A stretch of 64,000 nucleotides of DNA from Sipunculus nudus (taxonomy: Eukaryota; Annelida; Sipuncula; Golfingiida; Sipunculidae). The stretch is from assembly GCA_026874595.1 (NCBI GenBank), contig CM049308.1:15996001-16060000 (forward strand). Reading direction: 5' to 3'. Both the position numbers and the translations under genes were made by a program. Shown here one piece after another: positions 11,981 to 24,087 of this stretch; within the stretch, counting starts at the first letter, position 1, and the number at the start of each line of letters is the position of its first letter. The notes beneath the pieces are model-generated. The model was not told the origin of the DNA and did no database searches. It worked only from the letters and a program-made list of their open reading frames with translations.

Positions 11981-13158
11981 CTAGAATACGGGTAGTCGAC
12001 AAGCGACTACGTGTATCCACCTAAATCAGAGTGGAACGGGTGAAGTGAGGCATGGATTGAGTGGCAAGGGGAAATAGAATGAAGTGTTGCATATTAGCAT
12101 GGATGTCTGCAGCCAAATGGTGTATGTAGGTTGCGCCACCTACCACAAAATCCAGAAAGCCGTCCAAGTTGTATACATATGCAAAATTTGAGGCAGATAA
12201 GTCAAACCACTATATGTTTATGAGTGATTTTAGCCCGTGGCAGACAAACAGATGGACGCTGTGCAAAATGGTTGAAGGTGGCCCACCAGTTTTGCGTATG
12301 CTAAAGAGCTATGTGAGAACTATACACATGCAAAACTTTGGCCCAATAGGTCAAACGGTTCCCAAGATATGAGCTTGGATGTCTGCTGCATAAACTAGAA
12401 TGCAGGTGGCGCCACCTGTCATAAAATCAAGAGAGCTGTCAGGGATGTATAAACCTGCAAAATTTTAGGCAGATATGTCAAACCACTGCCGAGATATGAG
12501 TGATTTTATCCCATGGCAGACAAACAGAAGGGAGCTGTGCAAAAATGGCTGCAGGTGGCGCCACCAGTTTTGTGTATGATAAAGAGCTATGTGAGATCTA
12601 TACACATGCAAAATTGTGGCCCAATCGGTCAAACGGTTCCCGAGATACGAGCTTGGATGTCTGCAGCGTAAACGTGAATGTAGGTGGCGCCACCTGTCAT
12701 AAAATCAGATAAGCTATCCAGGATGTATACGCATGCCGAATATCAGGTGAATTAGTCAAATCACTGCAGAGATATGAGTGATTTTAACCCAAGGCAGACG
12801 AACAGATGGACACTGTGCAAACATGGTTGCAGGTGGCGCCACCATTTTTTGTGTATGTTATAAAGCTCTCCAAGGGCTACATTTGTGCAAAAAAATTTTC
12901 CTGATCGGTCAAACGGTTCCCGAGATATGTGGGTTTATGTGTGGAAACAGACGCACAAACGGACGCAGAGCGCAGAGGAAAGGTCAGAGGTCAAAACAAA
13001 ATCGGGTTGCAGCAGTTCACATGTGACCCGAACATAATCCCGGGTTTCGTAAATTTCCGCCCAGCGGTTACGGAGGAGTTCTCCGGACACCTACGCGGCG
13101 GTGGCGGCGGCGTGCAGCTGAAAACATAGTATCCGCAAAACTCTGTTTTGGCGGATAT
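11981..13158 (+). mobile_element. Family A hairpin-tailed element, complete copy
   Basis: The head CTAGAATACGGGTAGTCGAC (11981) forms a small hairpin (GTAGTCG/CGACTAC) and is followed by GTATCCACCTAAAT. The core contains GGTGGCGCCACC near 12409, 12555, 12683 and 12832 in diverged half-units. The tail is a GGC-rich run (13096-13113) and the hairpin TATCCGCAAAA…TTTTGGCGGATA (13130-13158). The stem word TATCCGCC is echoed as TATCCACC at the head. It is opposite in strand to the copy at 2865-4608 and more diverged between units. No protein is encoded. Confidence 0.8.
13130..13158 (+). repeat. Terminal hairpin of family A copy
   Basis: Stem TATCCGCAAAA with TTTTGGCGGATA around a CTCTG loop, one bulged base. 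It directly follows a GGC microsatellite. Confidence 0.8.
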
Positions 13159-13475
13159 AATTAATATCTGTAGATGTTCAAACAAAGGAGCACTGGCTTT
13201 ATGTAGTTGATGCTTTATTTAATGGAAAGATTGAAAGAGAGAAAGAAAGACCTGGACTAGAAAAGATGGTCTTATCTGACCATCTGGACTTGCAAGCAAT
13301 CAGGAAACATTTACATTAAGCCTTGCTGTGAACTACTTTTCATCTTGCTGGGGACATACAGCACTGGTGCCTGGTTACACAGGCTAGTTTTCATGGAATT
13401 ATAAAAACCAGTGACATGACTTGGTCAGACAGAAAACTAATGCCAAGGACACTAGTGTTGGAATTTCTGACAGAC

Positions 13476-13990
13476 CAATCAATACAACTACAAATAGCAT
13501 GCCTCATTGATGTCCTCCGGGGAGGCCGCCAGTGCTGGAGACTGTACTCTACCATTTACTCAGATGAATCTCCAGCCATAGATAAGAATATGGTAATGGT
13601 ACAATTGTCAATACAAACAAGAGTACTCATTGATACCCTTAGGGAAGTGTTGTTGCTGGGTGGGGGGGGGGGGGGTGACCATTAACCCACTGAGCTAAAC
13701 CTAAATTAAAGCTATAGGTACAGACAGGGATACACTCCTCAGCACAAATAGCAACATTTATTGATGTTCCAAGGGAAAGTGTTGCAAGGACTGACCACAG
13801 TACTCTACAGTATGAGCCAGATCAGATATGGATACAGATGGATATAGATACAGTACAGTCATCCATACAAATGGCAGAGTGTGTTGATACTTCATCCCCA
13901 GGGAGAGAGTTACTTGGGCTTAAGACTACTCTGAATTTTGCAGAACTGGATCCGAGGCTATATATAATATACAGGGATACTATTAAGCCA
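13476..13990 (+). repeat. Degenerate ~125-bp tandem repeat, about four units
   Basis: Related text recurs at 13480, 13610, 13740 and 13855: 'CAAATAGCA…CATTGATGTCC', 'ACAAGAGTACTCATTGATACCC', 'CAAATAGCAACATTTATTGATG', 'CAAATGGCAGAGTGTGTTGAT', each followed by a GGGA-rich stretch. The frame 13416-13685 reads through the first two units with repeated peptide text (ACLIDVLRGG, RVLIDTLREV), but later units are out of frame or stopped, so coding is unlikely. A G14 run (13662-13675) lies between units 2 and 3. Confidence 0.55.
13662..13675 (+). repeat. G14 homopolymer
   Basis: Plus-strand G tract inside the degenerate 125-bp repeat. Confidence 0.95.
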
Positions 13991-15205
13991 CATATATGGA
14001 TACTACTCATAGGATGACAAGATTTGAACAAAGCTAGGACCTCCAGACTATCCATTATTCCCAACCTTGATTATTGTAATGATTATTGCTGTAAATATGA
14101 ATACAGAGACATGGCAGTCTTGGGCAACTACGTGTATTCTGGATGATTTGAATATTCATGAAGACACAGAAACAGACATAATAAAACTTGCAGCAATGAC
14201 AGAAGGGGAAAATGTGTCATGATAAATATTATCCACTTAAATACAGCCTGGTTGACTGGCGTCCCTGACAGTAAAAGTGACCATTGTAAATCCTTCTGGG
14301 ATATATGGTAACTATGATGTAATGTGTGACATAACAGTGAAGCTCGTGCAAGAGAATAATAAAAGCCTCACTGCAAACAGGGATTTACAGCTCTTGATTA
14401 TGGGTGTCTCTTTTGTACATAACATCTATTTGACATCATCATTGTTCTCTGCCATGTCCATTTTATTACTTGATGGTAAGATGTAATCACAGAATTAACT
14501 TGTTTCTCAGGGAATGGTTTTAATTTGTTTACAGTAAAATGACATGAGGTAGGTTGTTATAACTAAAATAGTTAATTATACATTTTTCTCCTTCTGCTCT
14601 TGCAGCAAAAAGTTTTGACATTCTTTGACTTGCCATAAATAATTGTGAAAAAAAAACAGGTGGACAGGGGTGGTAAAATGGACTCTAATGAGTGAAATTA
14701 CAAGTTCAAACCACAGCAGGTTACGAGGGAAGTGTCTTTCCCTGAACAATTTTTCTGAGCTGGGCTATCTAGGTCAAATTGCGGAGAATGATCCCAGGTC
14801 TTTAACAATAACTGCAACTGTTGATGCAGTAATCTGCTGACTTCAATACCCTAGACAGTGTAACGTCAAGTATTGACTTTGGGTTATTTTCATGGTAAAT
14901 TAGGGTTATTGATCTGAAAGTACACAATGTTCATCCAACGTCACTCTTCACATCTGATTAGCTACAGGTGTGCCAGATAAATCACAATTTGTAAACTTTA
15001 TTCCTGACTTTTTTTCAAACTTAAAACTGAACAAAAGAAAACAATTTTCTGGTTGAGCGGTTCTCATACAATTTGCTGTAAAACACTGTACAAATATGAT
15101 ATGCCACGATGCATTAGTATCTCCAAGCAAAATACACCTACCACGTGTCAGAGAAATCTGAAAACATTTTGACGAAGAAACAGCTGTCTCAAGAGGAAGA
15201 ATTCC
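13991..15205. other. No supported feature
   Basis: Unique-looking sequence with scattered open frames of 60-80 codons and no recognisable domain. Confidence 0.45.
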
Positions 15206-15920
15206 TTAATATGGCTTACAGGCCTAATGCAAACCTGTGCAATTAGATATACAGATTTTTATCAGGTATAGTACTTCCACGATAACATGCTTGACCATAA
15301 TTGGAAAAGTACTTGTTTACTTTTCAAGTAAATGTATGACACGTAAAAGTACAAAGCAAGCACTAAAGATTTTGATCCACAGTACAAGCACCATTTACAC
15401 AAACTTCACTCCTGAAATACTTGCATGGATATACAAAACACAAAAATGACTGCAGGTGGCACCACCAGTTCTGTGTATGAGAAAGTCATTGAAGATGTAT
15501 GGACATGTAAAATTTGAAGGCACATACTTAAAGACACCTTTGAGCTATGTGCACAGATGCATGAAACCAAAAATCAATTGTAGGTGGCACTACATGTCTT
15601 GTATATGACAAAACTATCCGAAATGTATAAATATGCCTAATTTCTAGCTGATATGTAAAATCCCTCCTGAGAAATAAGCAGGGATATACACTGTGCAAAA
15701 ATAATTGTGGGTGGCACTACCTGTCTTGTATATGATGAAGCTATCCAAGATGTAAAGATACACACAATTTCAGGATGATATATCAAATCCCTCCTGAGAA
15801 ATAAGCAGGGATATACACTATTCACAAATCATTGTAAAAAGTGACACCAGTCATGTGTACAAGAAAGCCACTAAAAATGCATGGACAAGTCAAAATTTCA
15901 GGCCAATACATCAAACTTCT
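15206..15920 (+). repeat. Decayed family A/F-related core
   Basis: It begins with CTTACAGGCCTAATGCAAAC, matched at 50848 (GCCTACAGGCCTAATGCGAA). From 15450 it holds four decayed half-units of ~110-150 bp, marked by GGTGGCACCACC (15457), GGTGGCACTACA, GGTGGCACTACC and a worn fourth copy. 'CCTCCTGAGAAATAAGCAGG' occurs twice (15662 and 15790). This is an old, heavily mutated array of the GGTGGCGCCACC type without recognisable ends. Confidence 0.55.
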
Positions 15921-16037
15921 CTTGAATCGGGTGCACTGGGCTGACCAAGCTCAGGTGAGGAAGGCAGTCGCCCTGAGTAAACCAGAACCAGCTACTGCAC
16001 TGAGTGTACTCTTGACCTGTACTGGGCTGTACTGACT

Positions 16038-16199
16038 GAATTCTTGACCTGTTGCCCAATCTGATACAGTTGGCAGTCTGTCAAAGTTATAAAAAGATAC
16101 AGACTGAAACTTGGCCTGTCGCCAAATCTGAAATAGTTGGCAGTCTGCAAAACTATTTACAGATATAGACACAGATCTTGGCCTGTTGGTAAATCTGCT
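16038..16199 (+). repeat. ~67-bp tandem repeat, 2.3 units
   Basis: CTTGACCTGTTGCCCAATCTG is followed by related starts CTTGGCCTGTCGCCAAATCT (about 16110) and CTTGGCCTGTTGGTAAATCT (about 16177). Each full unit contains 'ACAGTTGGCAGTCTG' or 'ATAGTTGGCAGTCTG'. Confidence 0.7.
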
Positions 16200-16507
16200 T
16201 ACACATACTGATGGAATTTGGCTATAATGCTTTTTTTCAAGCTGACATATTCATAAGTCTTTTTCATCAAAATGTTTAGAATAAAAACAGATGCCTATTG
16301 AAAGCAAAATCAGAATACAGATATATTTTATTAAGGGATTTATCTTACACATGAGCTGGATATGAAACCAATTATTTATGTTGCCTGTACAGTTCTGCTT
16401 ACATACCAAAAGAGCTCAGTATGTTAATATGATAAATCTACTAGCTTTGTTTACCAAAGTATCTAACAGACCTTTCCTTGTTAAAGATCCAATAATTCTG
16501 AAAAAAA

Positions 16508-17695
16508 AACAAGTGACCCATGGGTCATGACGCTCAGCCCACTGACATGTTGATAATATGTCCTTACACAGACAACCAATTAAGAAAGGTGGCGTCATTG
16601 TTCATGTATATTAGCTTAAGTTCATCAAGACCCATAAGCACAGCAAATCTGATGACAATCCAACCAGCCTACATGAGGAATCTGGCAATTTGTGTGTATT
16701 TTGCATTATTCCTGGGGTGCTCAAACATACCCTGAAATTGTGACCCAATTTCAGGTTTCTGGGGAGAACTTTTGAGAAGCTCTCAGGATGTCAAGTTAGA
16801 AGATTCTGGGCCCCATGGTTATGATTTGTGCCCTACATTGGTATCAAATTTCAATTATTCTGGGAGGTACTTCTGAGCCTCATAGCTTGGACAATATGGA
16901 TGACAGAGACCTAATTTCAGGTTTCCAAGGAGACTTTTCTTGGTCATCCCAGCATGTCAAGAAAGAAGATTCTAGGTCTAGTCATTACAATTTGTGCCTC
17001 ATTATTAGATGACGGCATCTTTTAAGGTATCCAAAATAGAGGAAAAAATCCTAAAAAATAAAAAAAATAAGGTGGCGCCACAAGTCAGCAAAAACTGATG
17101 TAACACCCCATGATCAATATCCATGCAAAGAATCATGGTGATCAATGCATTAGTTGTTCAGATACTTGAGCTTTGTATCAAATTTAATTTTCATTATTTT
17201 GATAAGCTGTTGACAGTTCAACAGTTTACAGATTTGTTTAATGAGATCCAATTATTTTAATAAACCTGTTTTCTATTTTATCATATGTATACAGTGGCCA
17301 TAAAGTCCCTACTTAACAGGTGAAAGGATTGACAGGGGGAGGGGGTTATGATGGGAGTTAAAACGCCTCAGTCTTTCTGTATATATTATCTTTAATTATT
17401 AAATTTTATGGAAAAGCAATTGAACTATTGTTCACAGTGCCAAAGAGCAAGGACTCTATGGGGTGGGGGAAGGGGATGGTGGGAGTTACAGCACCCTTGC
17501 ATATTCATACAGGATATTAAATTGAATTCAAGTGCTTACAGAGAAAAACGTTTATTAATAATTATTAAATATTTAAGCAGGCAGAAAGGTGGAGAAACAA
17601 AGCAAATCATTTTCATTCCTATTCTACTGAGCCAGGAAAAATTAACAATATTTGCCTTTATTCCTTTTTTTCAATACATCATTTTTTCCAGGTTT
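16508..17695 (+). mobile_element. Family B element, 5' portion, interrupted by another family B copy
   Basis: The head AACAAGTGACCCATGGGTCA is followed by CGCTCAGCC (16508-16540). It continues with the 'GATGTCAAGTTAGAAGATTC' module (16788), a GGTGGCGCCAC palindrome (17071) and G-rich modules ('GATGGGAGTTAAAACGCC'). The text stops at CCAGGTTT (17695), where the copy 17696-20330 begins, and resumes at 20331. The 176-codon open frame 17408-17938 runs across the junction and is a by-product of repeat sequence. Confidence 0.7.
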
Positions 17696-20330
17696 AACAA
17701 GGGACCTATGGGTCACGACGCTCAGCTGTTATATATAATAAAAAAATATTATTTAGAAATGAGGCACATGCTGGTTTTGTGTGGTAATAAATATAAGCTG
17801 TATCATGAGTTGTTGTTTAGCTTATGTATGATTTTGATAGTACCTTTGGAGACAGGGAAGAGGATTGATTTCATTTATTTTATTAACAAATGGAGTACTA
17901 CTGTCACACAGATTTTGACTTGGCCATATAACTTATAAGCAGAACATATAATATAAGAGTTTAACTATTTATTAAAAAAATTACAAATATTGTCCCAAAT
18001 ATAATTTTTATTAAAAATAATAAGAGAATCATATGATTTTTTAAAATGAAATATAACTGATATGATTATTAAAATAATATTAAAGAATATATTCATGAAT
18101 GCATTCATGAATACATTTTGAAAGTATTTGCACGAGTATTCATATACTTTCATTTTTACCTGAATTCCCATTCTTTATGCAAGAAATGTTATAATGGAGT
18201 ACATAATCATATTCGTATTTAAATACAATTACAAAGTATTCGCACCACGTCTGGTATTTATTCAGTTTTCACCAAACAATGATGTTAAGAATCCAGAATA
18301 TACAAAATTCACACATTTAAATAATGATCATAAGTACCTGGTTTTATGGCTTTTATTTATATTAAAAAATAACTGTAAAAAAATTCATTTTGGACTAATT
18401 TCACATCAATGTACACACTAGACACAGTAGGAATCTAGATTAATATTATCAACTGCATCTTTGTCTATCATTAATTTCCTTCATATAATCCTTAATGATT
18501 AGTAATGAATAATATGATTTACTTCTTTATCATTAAAAATGAACTGAAAAATGCCATAGGTGACTGCATGGTGTTATTTGGAATATGTGACATTCTACCC
18601 ATCGATACAAGATTCTTATATCATCAGTAACTGCAAGTTAATTTCCTGTTATTATAAACTAACAAATTCCTTTTCTATTTTTCTTTAATTTGTTATTAAA
18701 AACCAATAAAAATTTATTAATTTATTGTTTATTGTTATGTTGTTGGTTAAAACTACTAGATGAGTTGGGTTGAACACCTGGATCAACTGTGGCTGGCCAT
18801 CAGCTGCCTGGATTCTCCCCTCAAGCGTGCATAATTTGATGAAAGGTCAACAAGGTCAACATACAGGCGACTCAAGAAGGGCTTGAGAGAGCCAAAGTCT
18901 GACAGGGTCTCATAAAAAACATTAATAAAAGCTACAATATTTGGCAAATTTCTTTCAGCTTTCTAAACTAAAAAGCTGAAATCCTTATGTGTGCAAGATA
19001 TGAAAATTATATCAACAGTGCTCACGGGAAACAAACGTGCCATGGTCACAGTTGGGCAAAATTTAAGGTACTAATTTTATATTTATACTAATAACTTATA
19101 AAATTTGAAAAATTCAGAACTAATTTTGGGTATTCAATTGAATCTTGATTAAATAATGTTACATCCCTGACAAAAAAAATCTCTAGCTTCAGCAATGCCC
19201 TTGTTAAGGGAGTAAATATATTTCTTGATTTTTTACAAAGTGCATTATGTTTGGGCCCATAACTTAAAAAAAATACACAATACTGACATCATTTCTGGCA
19301 TGTGCATAGTGAATGTATAGAAAAATATGTATATTATATATGATCAAAGTCAGATCAGTGGTTTTGATATTAGGCAGTCTTAAAGTGTAACATTGGGTTT
19401 TTAATGGAAAAATTAAGTTTTTCATTGATATCTTGAAGGAATTAAGTCCTAGTGACCAAATTCTTGGCATGGTAGGGGATTTTGGAGAAATCTAACTGTA
19501 TGCCAAATTTAAGGAACTTAGAGCTGAAGCTCGGGAGCTGAGCTCTAGCAAACTGCATAACACTAGCAATATGTGACATGGTGCTTGAAAACTTGAATAA
19601 AATCTACAGTTTTTGATCAACTGGTTTCAAATTTTTGGTGTTAACAGTTAAAATGCTAACAAAAACATGCTGTGAAAATTAAATCCACAGCAGTTACAGC
19701 AAAAAAAACGTGCCATGGTCAAAGTTGGGCAAAATTTAAAGTACCAATTTTTTATTTTTGTTAATATTTTTAAAAATTTAAAAGATTTTGATCTAATTTT
19801 GGGTATACAATTTAATTTTGATTAATAAAAGTAATATTACTGGAAAAAAAGTGCTTAGCTTTAACAAGTTTTGTGTTAAGTGATAAAATTTCTTTCCTGA
19901 TTATTTAAAAAATGCATTATGTTTGGGCCCATAACTTTTTTAAATTAAATAATACAGACCTAATTTCTGGCATGTACATAGGAATTATATAGAGGATTAT
20001 TTATAGGAAATATGAGGAAAAACAGATGAGTGGTTTTGATATTAGGCAGTCCTAAAGTGTGAAAATAGGTTTTTAATAAAAAATTGAGGTTTTTCCTTAA
20101 TTTCTCAAAGGAATGAAGTCGCAAAGACCCAGTTTTTGGCTTGGTAGGAGATCTTGGGGACATCTAACATTATGCTGAATTTTGGATTCCTAGGTCTTAC
20201 GGTTTCAAAACGTGCCACATCTACGGACGGACGGACGGACGGACGGACGGACGGACGGACGGACAGACGGACGGACGACGGACAATGGACCACGACTATA
20301 GCTCAGATGACTTATAGTCAGCTGAGCTAA
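17696..20330 (+). mobile_element. Family B element inserted in another family B element
   Basis: Head AACAAGGGACC followed by GGGTCACGACGCTCAGCTG (17696). Two ~650-750-bp units (18890-19540, 19570-20200) carry the 'GTGCCATGGTCA' and 'TTTTGATATTAGGCAGTC' text. The tail is (ACGG)n (20224-20270) and the hairpin 20301-20327. The uninterrupted relative at 45507-45525 reads CCAGGTTTGAAAATGTAAC. Here CCAGGTTT is followed by the element and then AAATGTAAC, which fixes the insertion to within a few bases and shows no long target duplication. That fits Helitron/Helentron-type insertion better than cut-and-paste. No protein is encoded. Confidence 0.8.
20224..20327 (+). repeat. (ACGG)n microsatellite followed by family B hairpin
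   Basis: About twelve ACGG units, then ACGACGGACAATGGACCAC and the hairpin GCTCAGATGAC…GTCAGCTGAGC. The same order occurs at 23620-23709 and 50582-50674. Confidence 0.9.
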
Positions 20331-20510
20331 AAATGTAACTACACATTTACAGTATAACATATATATATATATGAATATTTCAGTTGATTCACATTTCTAA
20401 ATTGCTTCAACATTCATAGCTAATTAATCTGGTTAATAGGACCTGTGAACAGAATGGGGTGCAGGGCGAATGGCAGGCTTAGGGGTGAGAGAGAATGGGA
20501 GAGAGAGAAT

Positions 20511-20543
<33 letters not shown>

Positions 20544-21038
20544 CAAGAGAGAGTGAGCTAGACTGTCATGGAGAGAGAGAGAGAGAGAGCATGAGAGAGA
20601 GAGAGATAGACTGCCAGAGAGAAAGAGAGAGGCTCTCTGGTATTTACTGCCTGACCCAGCCTGACCCAGACAATCACAGAGGCAGTGGCTGATCAGAAGT
20701 TGAACCAGTTATGTAATACTGCCCAAGCACACATTTCACTGACTAGATGAAAACAATCAAGGCAAGGTGCTTGAAAACTTGAATGACATCTACAGTTTTT
20801 GATCAATTGGTTTCAAATTTCAGATTTTAACAGGTGAAATGCTTATGTGTACATGCTGTGAAAATTAAATCTACAGCACTAACACTAGTAACAGGAAATA
20901 AATGTCCACTGTAAGTCATGTTTATTATCATGCATGCTTTAACATGCATGCAGGAGTTAACTGTTATTCAATAATTTCAGGTTGCCCATAGCCAAAAGTA
21001 CCACTAGCACAAATGATATGAGAGTTAAACTATTCATT
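20331..21038 (+). mobile_element. Continuation of the interrupted family B element
   Basis: It resumes with AAATGTAACTACACATTTAC, matching 45520 onward. It includes a GA-rich stretch (20487-20633) and the 'TGCTTGAAAACTTGAATGAC' module. It has no hairpin of its own before the next family B head at 21039. Confidence 0.6.
20487..20633 (+). repeat. (GA)n microsatellite
   Basis: Interrupted GA/GAGAGA tracts with GGGA and GTGA variants. The paralogous GA tract lies at 45668-45751 in the other family B copy. Confidence 0.9.
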
Positions 21039-22692
21039 AACAAGTGGCCCATGGGCCATGATGCTCAGCTGAATTCAAGGACCCTTGAACAATGGGCAAA
21101 GAGACTCCCAGAGTCAAAATCATGTATTTTGCCAATAGCCCTTAGATATAGGTTACAGTGACCTTAATCTACATGCAGCTGCTACCATTTATGCCCTCCT
21201 GACTAATTTAGTGTTAAAATCAAGTTCTTTCACACAGCTTGTAGAAAATGGGTCAGACTGAAATATCAGGTTTCCAAGGAGATTTTAGGGACCTCTCTGA
21301 AAGTCATGTATGAGGATTTTAGGCCAAATGGATACAATATGTGCCCCACCTGACTCACTTGGTGCTCATGTTTTCTCCCCTTATTTACAAAATATAGTTA
21401 ACCATGACCTAATTTCATTTTCCAAGGATATTTTTTAATGGAACCCTAAGGATATCAGTAAGAAGATTCTAGGTCCAACACTCATGATTTGTGCCCTGTT
21501 AATGGACAACTGCTTCATTTGAAGTTAAAAATAAAAATGTGTGAAAAAAGTCGAAACTAGAATGGCTGTTTTTGCAGTGCAAAACAGATATATGTCTCCC
21601 CCCTATGGTTCATCCCAAAACAGAGGTAAAATATGCAATATCCCAAAACAATGAATCTAGATCTCAGCAGATGAGGCTTTGAAGGTCAAGGTCACTGCTT
21701 TAAGAACTCTGATGACATTTTGGCAGAAAAACTGGTGTGTCAAATTTGAAGAAAAATCTTCAGTACTTGCAAAGTTACTGGGGTCACAATAAGCCTAGAA
21801 CTGCATATGTTTTGACCTTGAAGATCAAGGTTCAAGGTCACAGGATTTCTATCACATCCAAGATTTTGGTAGGAACAATGAGTGTTTCAAATTTTGGAGG
21901 AAAATATGCAGCCCTTTAAAAGTTACCTAACCCACAAGACAATAACTATAATTCCACTGATTTGACCTTGAAGATCCTGGTCAAGGTCACCAGGTTTAGA
22001 ACTCGTCTGAGAACTTGGTAGTAACAATTGTTGTACCAAATTTGAGGACAAAATTTATGTTTAATACTTCAAAAGTTATGGGGTTAGAAAAATTTTACAT
22101 TTTGGCAGATTTGACTTTGAAGATGATGGTCAAGGTCACCAGTTTTCAAAATTTTCCAAGAACTTGGCAGGAACAATATGTGTACCAATTTTGAGGATAA
22201 AATGTCGAATACTTCAAAAGTTATGGGGTTCACAAAAATTTCACATTTCGGCAGATTTTACCTTGAATATGAAGGCCAAGGTCACTGGTTTTCAAACTCC
22301 TTCGTGTGAACAATTGAGTGTTTCAAATTTTGGCAGAAAATATGCAGACCTTAAAAAGTTAAAGCATTTACAAGATATCCTACAGATGAGGACCACAACG
22401 ACAGAAGATGGCACTAAAAACAACATGCCTCATGGAGGGGGGGGGGGGGGGGACAAGGGGGGGGGGGGGTGTTAGCCACCAGGCTACAGGAACTGATGAA
22501 GCACTCAATGATCAAATAGCATGCAAAGAATCATAGCAATCAAAGGAGATTTTTTATGGACCTCCCAGGATGCCAAGTTAGAAGATTCCAGGTCCAGCAG
22601 TTACAATTTGTGCCCTGTTAACGGCTGGCCGGACGACGGGACAAAGAGTGATTGCTATAGCTCAGATGACTTTCAGTCAACTGAGCTAAAAA
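21039..22692 (+). mobile_element. Family B element with ~149-bp tandem core
   Basis: Head AACAAGTGGCCCATGGGCCA followed by GCTCAGCTGA (21039-21073). The middle (21650-22400) is a tandem array of ~149-bp units: TTTGACCTTGAAGAT-like text at 21811, 21961, 22110 and 22257, each followed by 'GGTCAAGGTCACCAG' and 'AATACTTCAAAAGTTATGGG'. Then come G16 and G13 tracts, a 'CAAGTTAGAAGATTCCAGGT' module and the hairpin (22660-22686) with one variant stem base. The core is built differently from the 17696 and 5857 copies, so core modules have been exchanged between identical ends. No protein is encoded. Confidence 0.75.
22437..22469 (+). repeat. G16 and G13 tracts
   Basis: Two plus-strand G runs (22437-22452 and 22457-22469) separated by ACAA. 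Strong quadruplex potential. Confidence 0.95.
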
Positions 22693-22698
22693 TTAAAA

Positions 22699-23122
22699 TT
22701 AGAATACGGGTAGTCCACAACCGACTACGTGTTTCCGCCTAAATCAGAGTGGAACGGGTGAAGTGAGGCATGGATTGAGTGGCAAGGGGAAATAGAGTGA
22801 AGTGTTGAATATTAGCATGGATGTCTGCAGCCAAATGGTGTATGTAGGTTGCGCCCCCTACCACAAAATCCAGAAAGCCGTCCAAGTTGTATACATATGC
22901 AAAATTTGAGGCAGATAAGTCAAACCTCTATATGTTTATGAGTGATTTTAGCCCGTGGCAGACAAACAGATGCCCAATCGGTCAAACGGTTCCCAAGATA
23001 TGAGCTTGGATGTCTGCTGCATAAACTAGAATGCAGGTGGCGCCACCTGTCATAAAATCAGAAAAGCTATCCAGGATGTATACGCATGCCGAATTTCAGG
23101 TGAATTAGTCAAGTGACTACAG
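22699..23122 (+). mobile_element. Family A element, 5' part only, fused to family B sequence
   Basis: Starts TAGAATACGGGTAGTCCACA eight bases after a family B tail and follows the 11981 copy closely, minus an internal ~190-bp section. After 'CAGGTGAATTAGTCAAGTGACTACAG' (23098-23122, compare 12744 and 49240) the text turns into family B. The (GGC)n and hairpin tail are absent. The junction lies in a short stretch common to both families. Confidence 0.7.
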
Positions 23123-23715
23123 AAAAAAAATCAATAACTAGCTTAATTTTCAAGCTTTTATTTTCAAATTTCAGATTTAGACAAACTAAATATTTACGTT
23201 TACATGCTGTGAAAATTAAATCAATGGTGCTTACAGGATAAAAACATGCCATGGTCAAAGTTGGGCAAAATTTAAGGTACTGATTTTTTTTTATGCTAAT
23301 AACTTAAAAATTTTACAAAATTCAGATCTAATTTTGGGTAAACAATTGAATCTTAATTTAACATAGTTATATACTTGATAAAATAGACTTTAGTTTCAAA
23401 ATTTTTCATGTTAAGTGAGTTATTATTTTTCCTGATTTTTTACAAAGTCCATTATGTTTGGGCCCATAACTTAAAGAAATTATACTTTACAGACTTACAG
23501 GAACAAAGTCGCAAAGACCCAGTTTTCGGCTTGGTAGGAGATCTTGGGGACATCTAACATTATGCTGAATTTTGGATTCCTAGGTCTTACGGTTTCAAAA
23601 CGTGCCACATCTACGGATGGACGGACGGACGGACAGACAGACGGACGGACGGACGGACGACGGACAATGGACCACGACTATAGCTCAGATGACTTATAGT
23701 CAGCTGAGCTAAAAA
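23123..23715 (+). mobile_element. Family B 3' part with hairpin
   Basis: The 'AATAACTAGCTTAATTTTCA' unit (as at 49270), an internal deletion around 23490, the (ACGG)n run (23620-23660) and the hairpin 23683-23709. No head of its own: it is joined to the family A piece. Confidence 0.75.
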
Positions 23716-24087
23716 ATTGTAAAAAAACGAAATAATACAGGTGGCACCACCAGTCTGCAGAAACTGATGAAACACTCCATGATCCATATCCATGCAAAGA
23801 ATCATGGTAATCAATGCATTAGTTGTTCAGATATTTGAGCATTTGTATCAAATTTTTCATGATTCTGGGGGGTACTTCGGAGCCCTCTAGCTTGAAGAAT
23901 ATGGGTAACAGAGACCTAATTCCAGGTTTCCAAGGAGTTTTTCATGGACCTCTCTGGATGTAAAGTTAGAAGATTCCAGGTCCAGTGGTTACGATTTGTG
24001 CCTTGTTAACGGACAGACGGCCGGACGGACGACGGACAAAGAGTGATCGCTATAGCTCAGATGACTTACAGTCAGCTGAGCTAAAAA
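23716..24087 (+). mobile_element. Family B short tail module
   Basis: GGTGGCACCACCAGTCTGCAG (23738), then 'TCCATGCAAAGAATCATGG', 'GAAGATTCCAGGTCCAGTGG', a GGACAGACGG run and the hairpin 24055-24081. The same module follows another family B tail at 26150-26546, so two hairpins stand in tandem at both sites. Confidence 0.75.

Noticed and set aside
13416-13685. 89-codon frame with internal peptide repeats
   Set aside because: The frame covers only part of a decayed 125-bp tandem repeat; later units are stopped, and it ends in the G14 run.
17408-17938. Longest open frame in the window (176 codons) as a gene
   Set aside because: It spans the junction between two family B copies and reads through repeat modules found elsewhere without an open frame; no domain.
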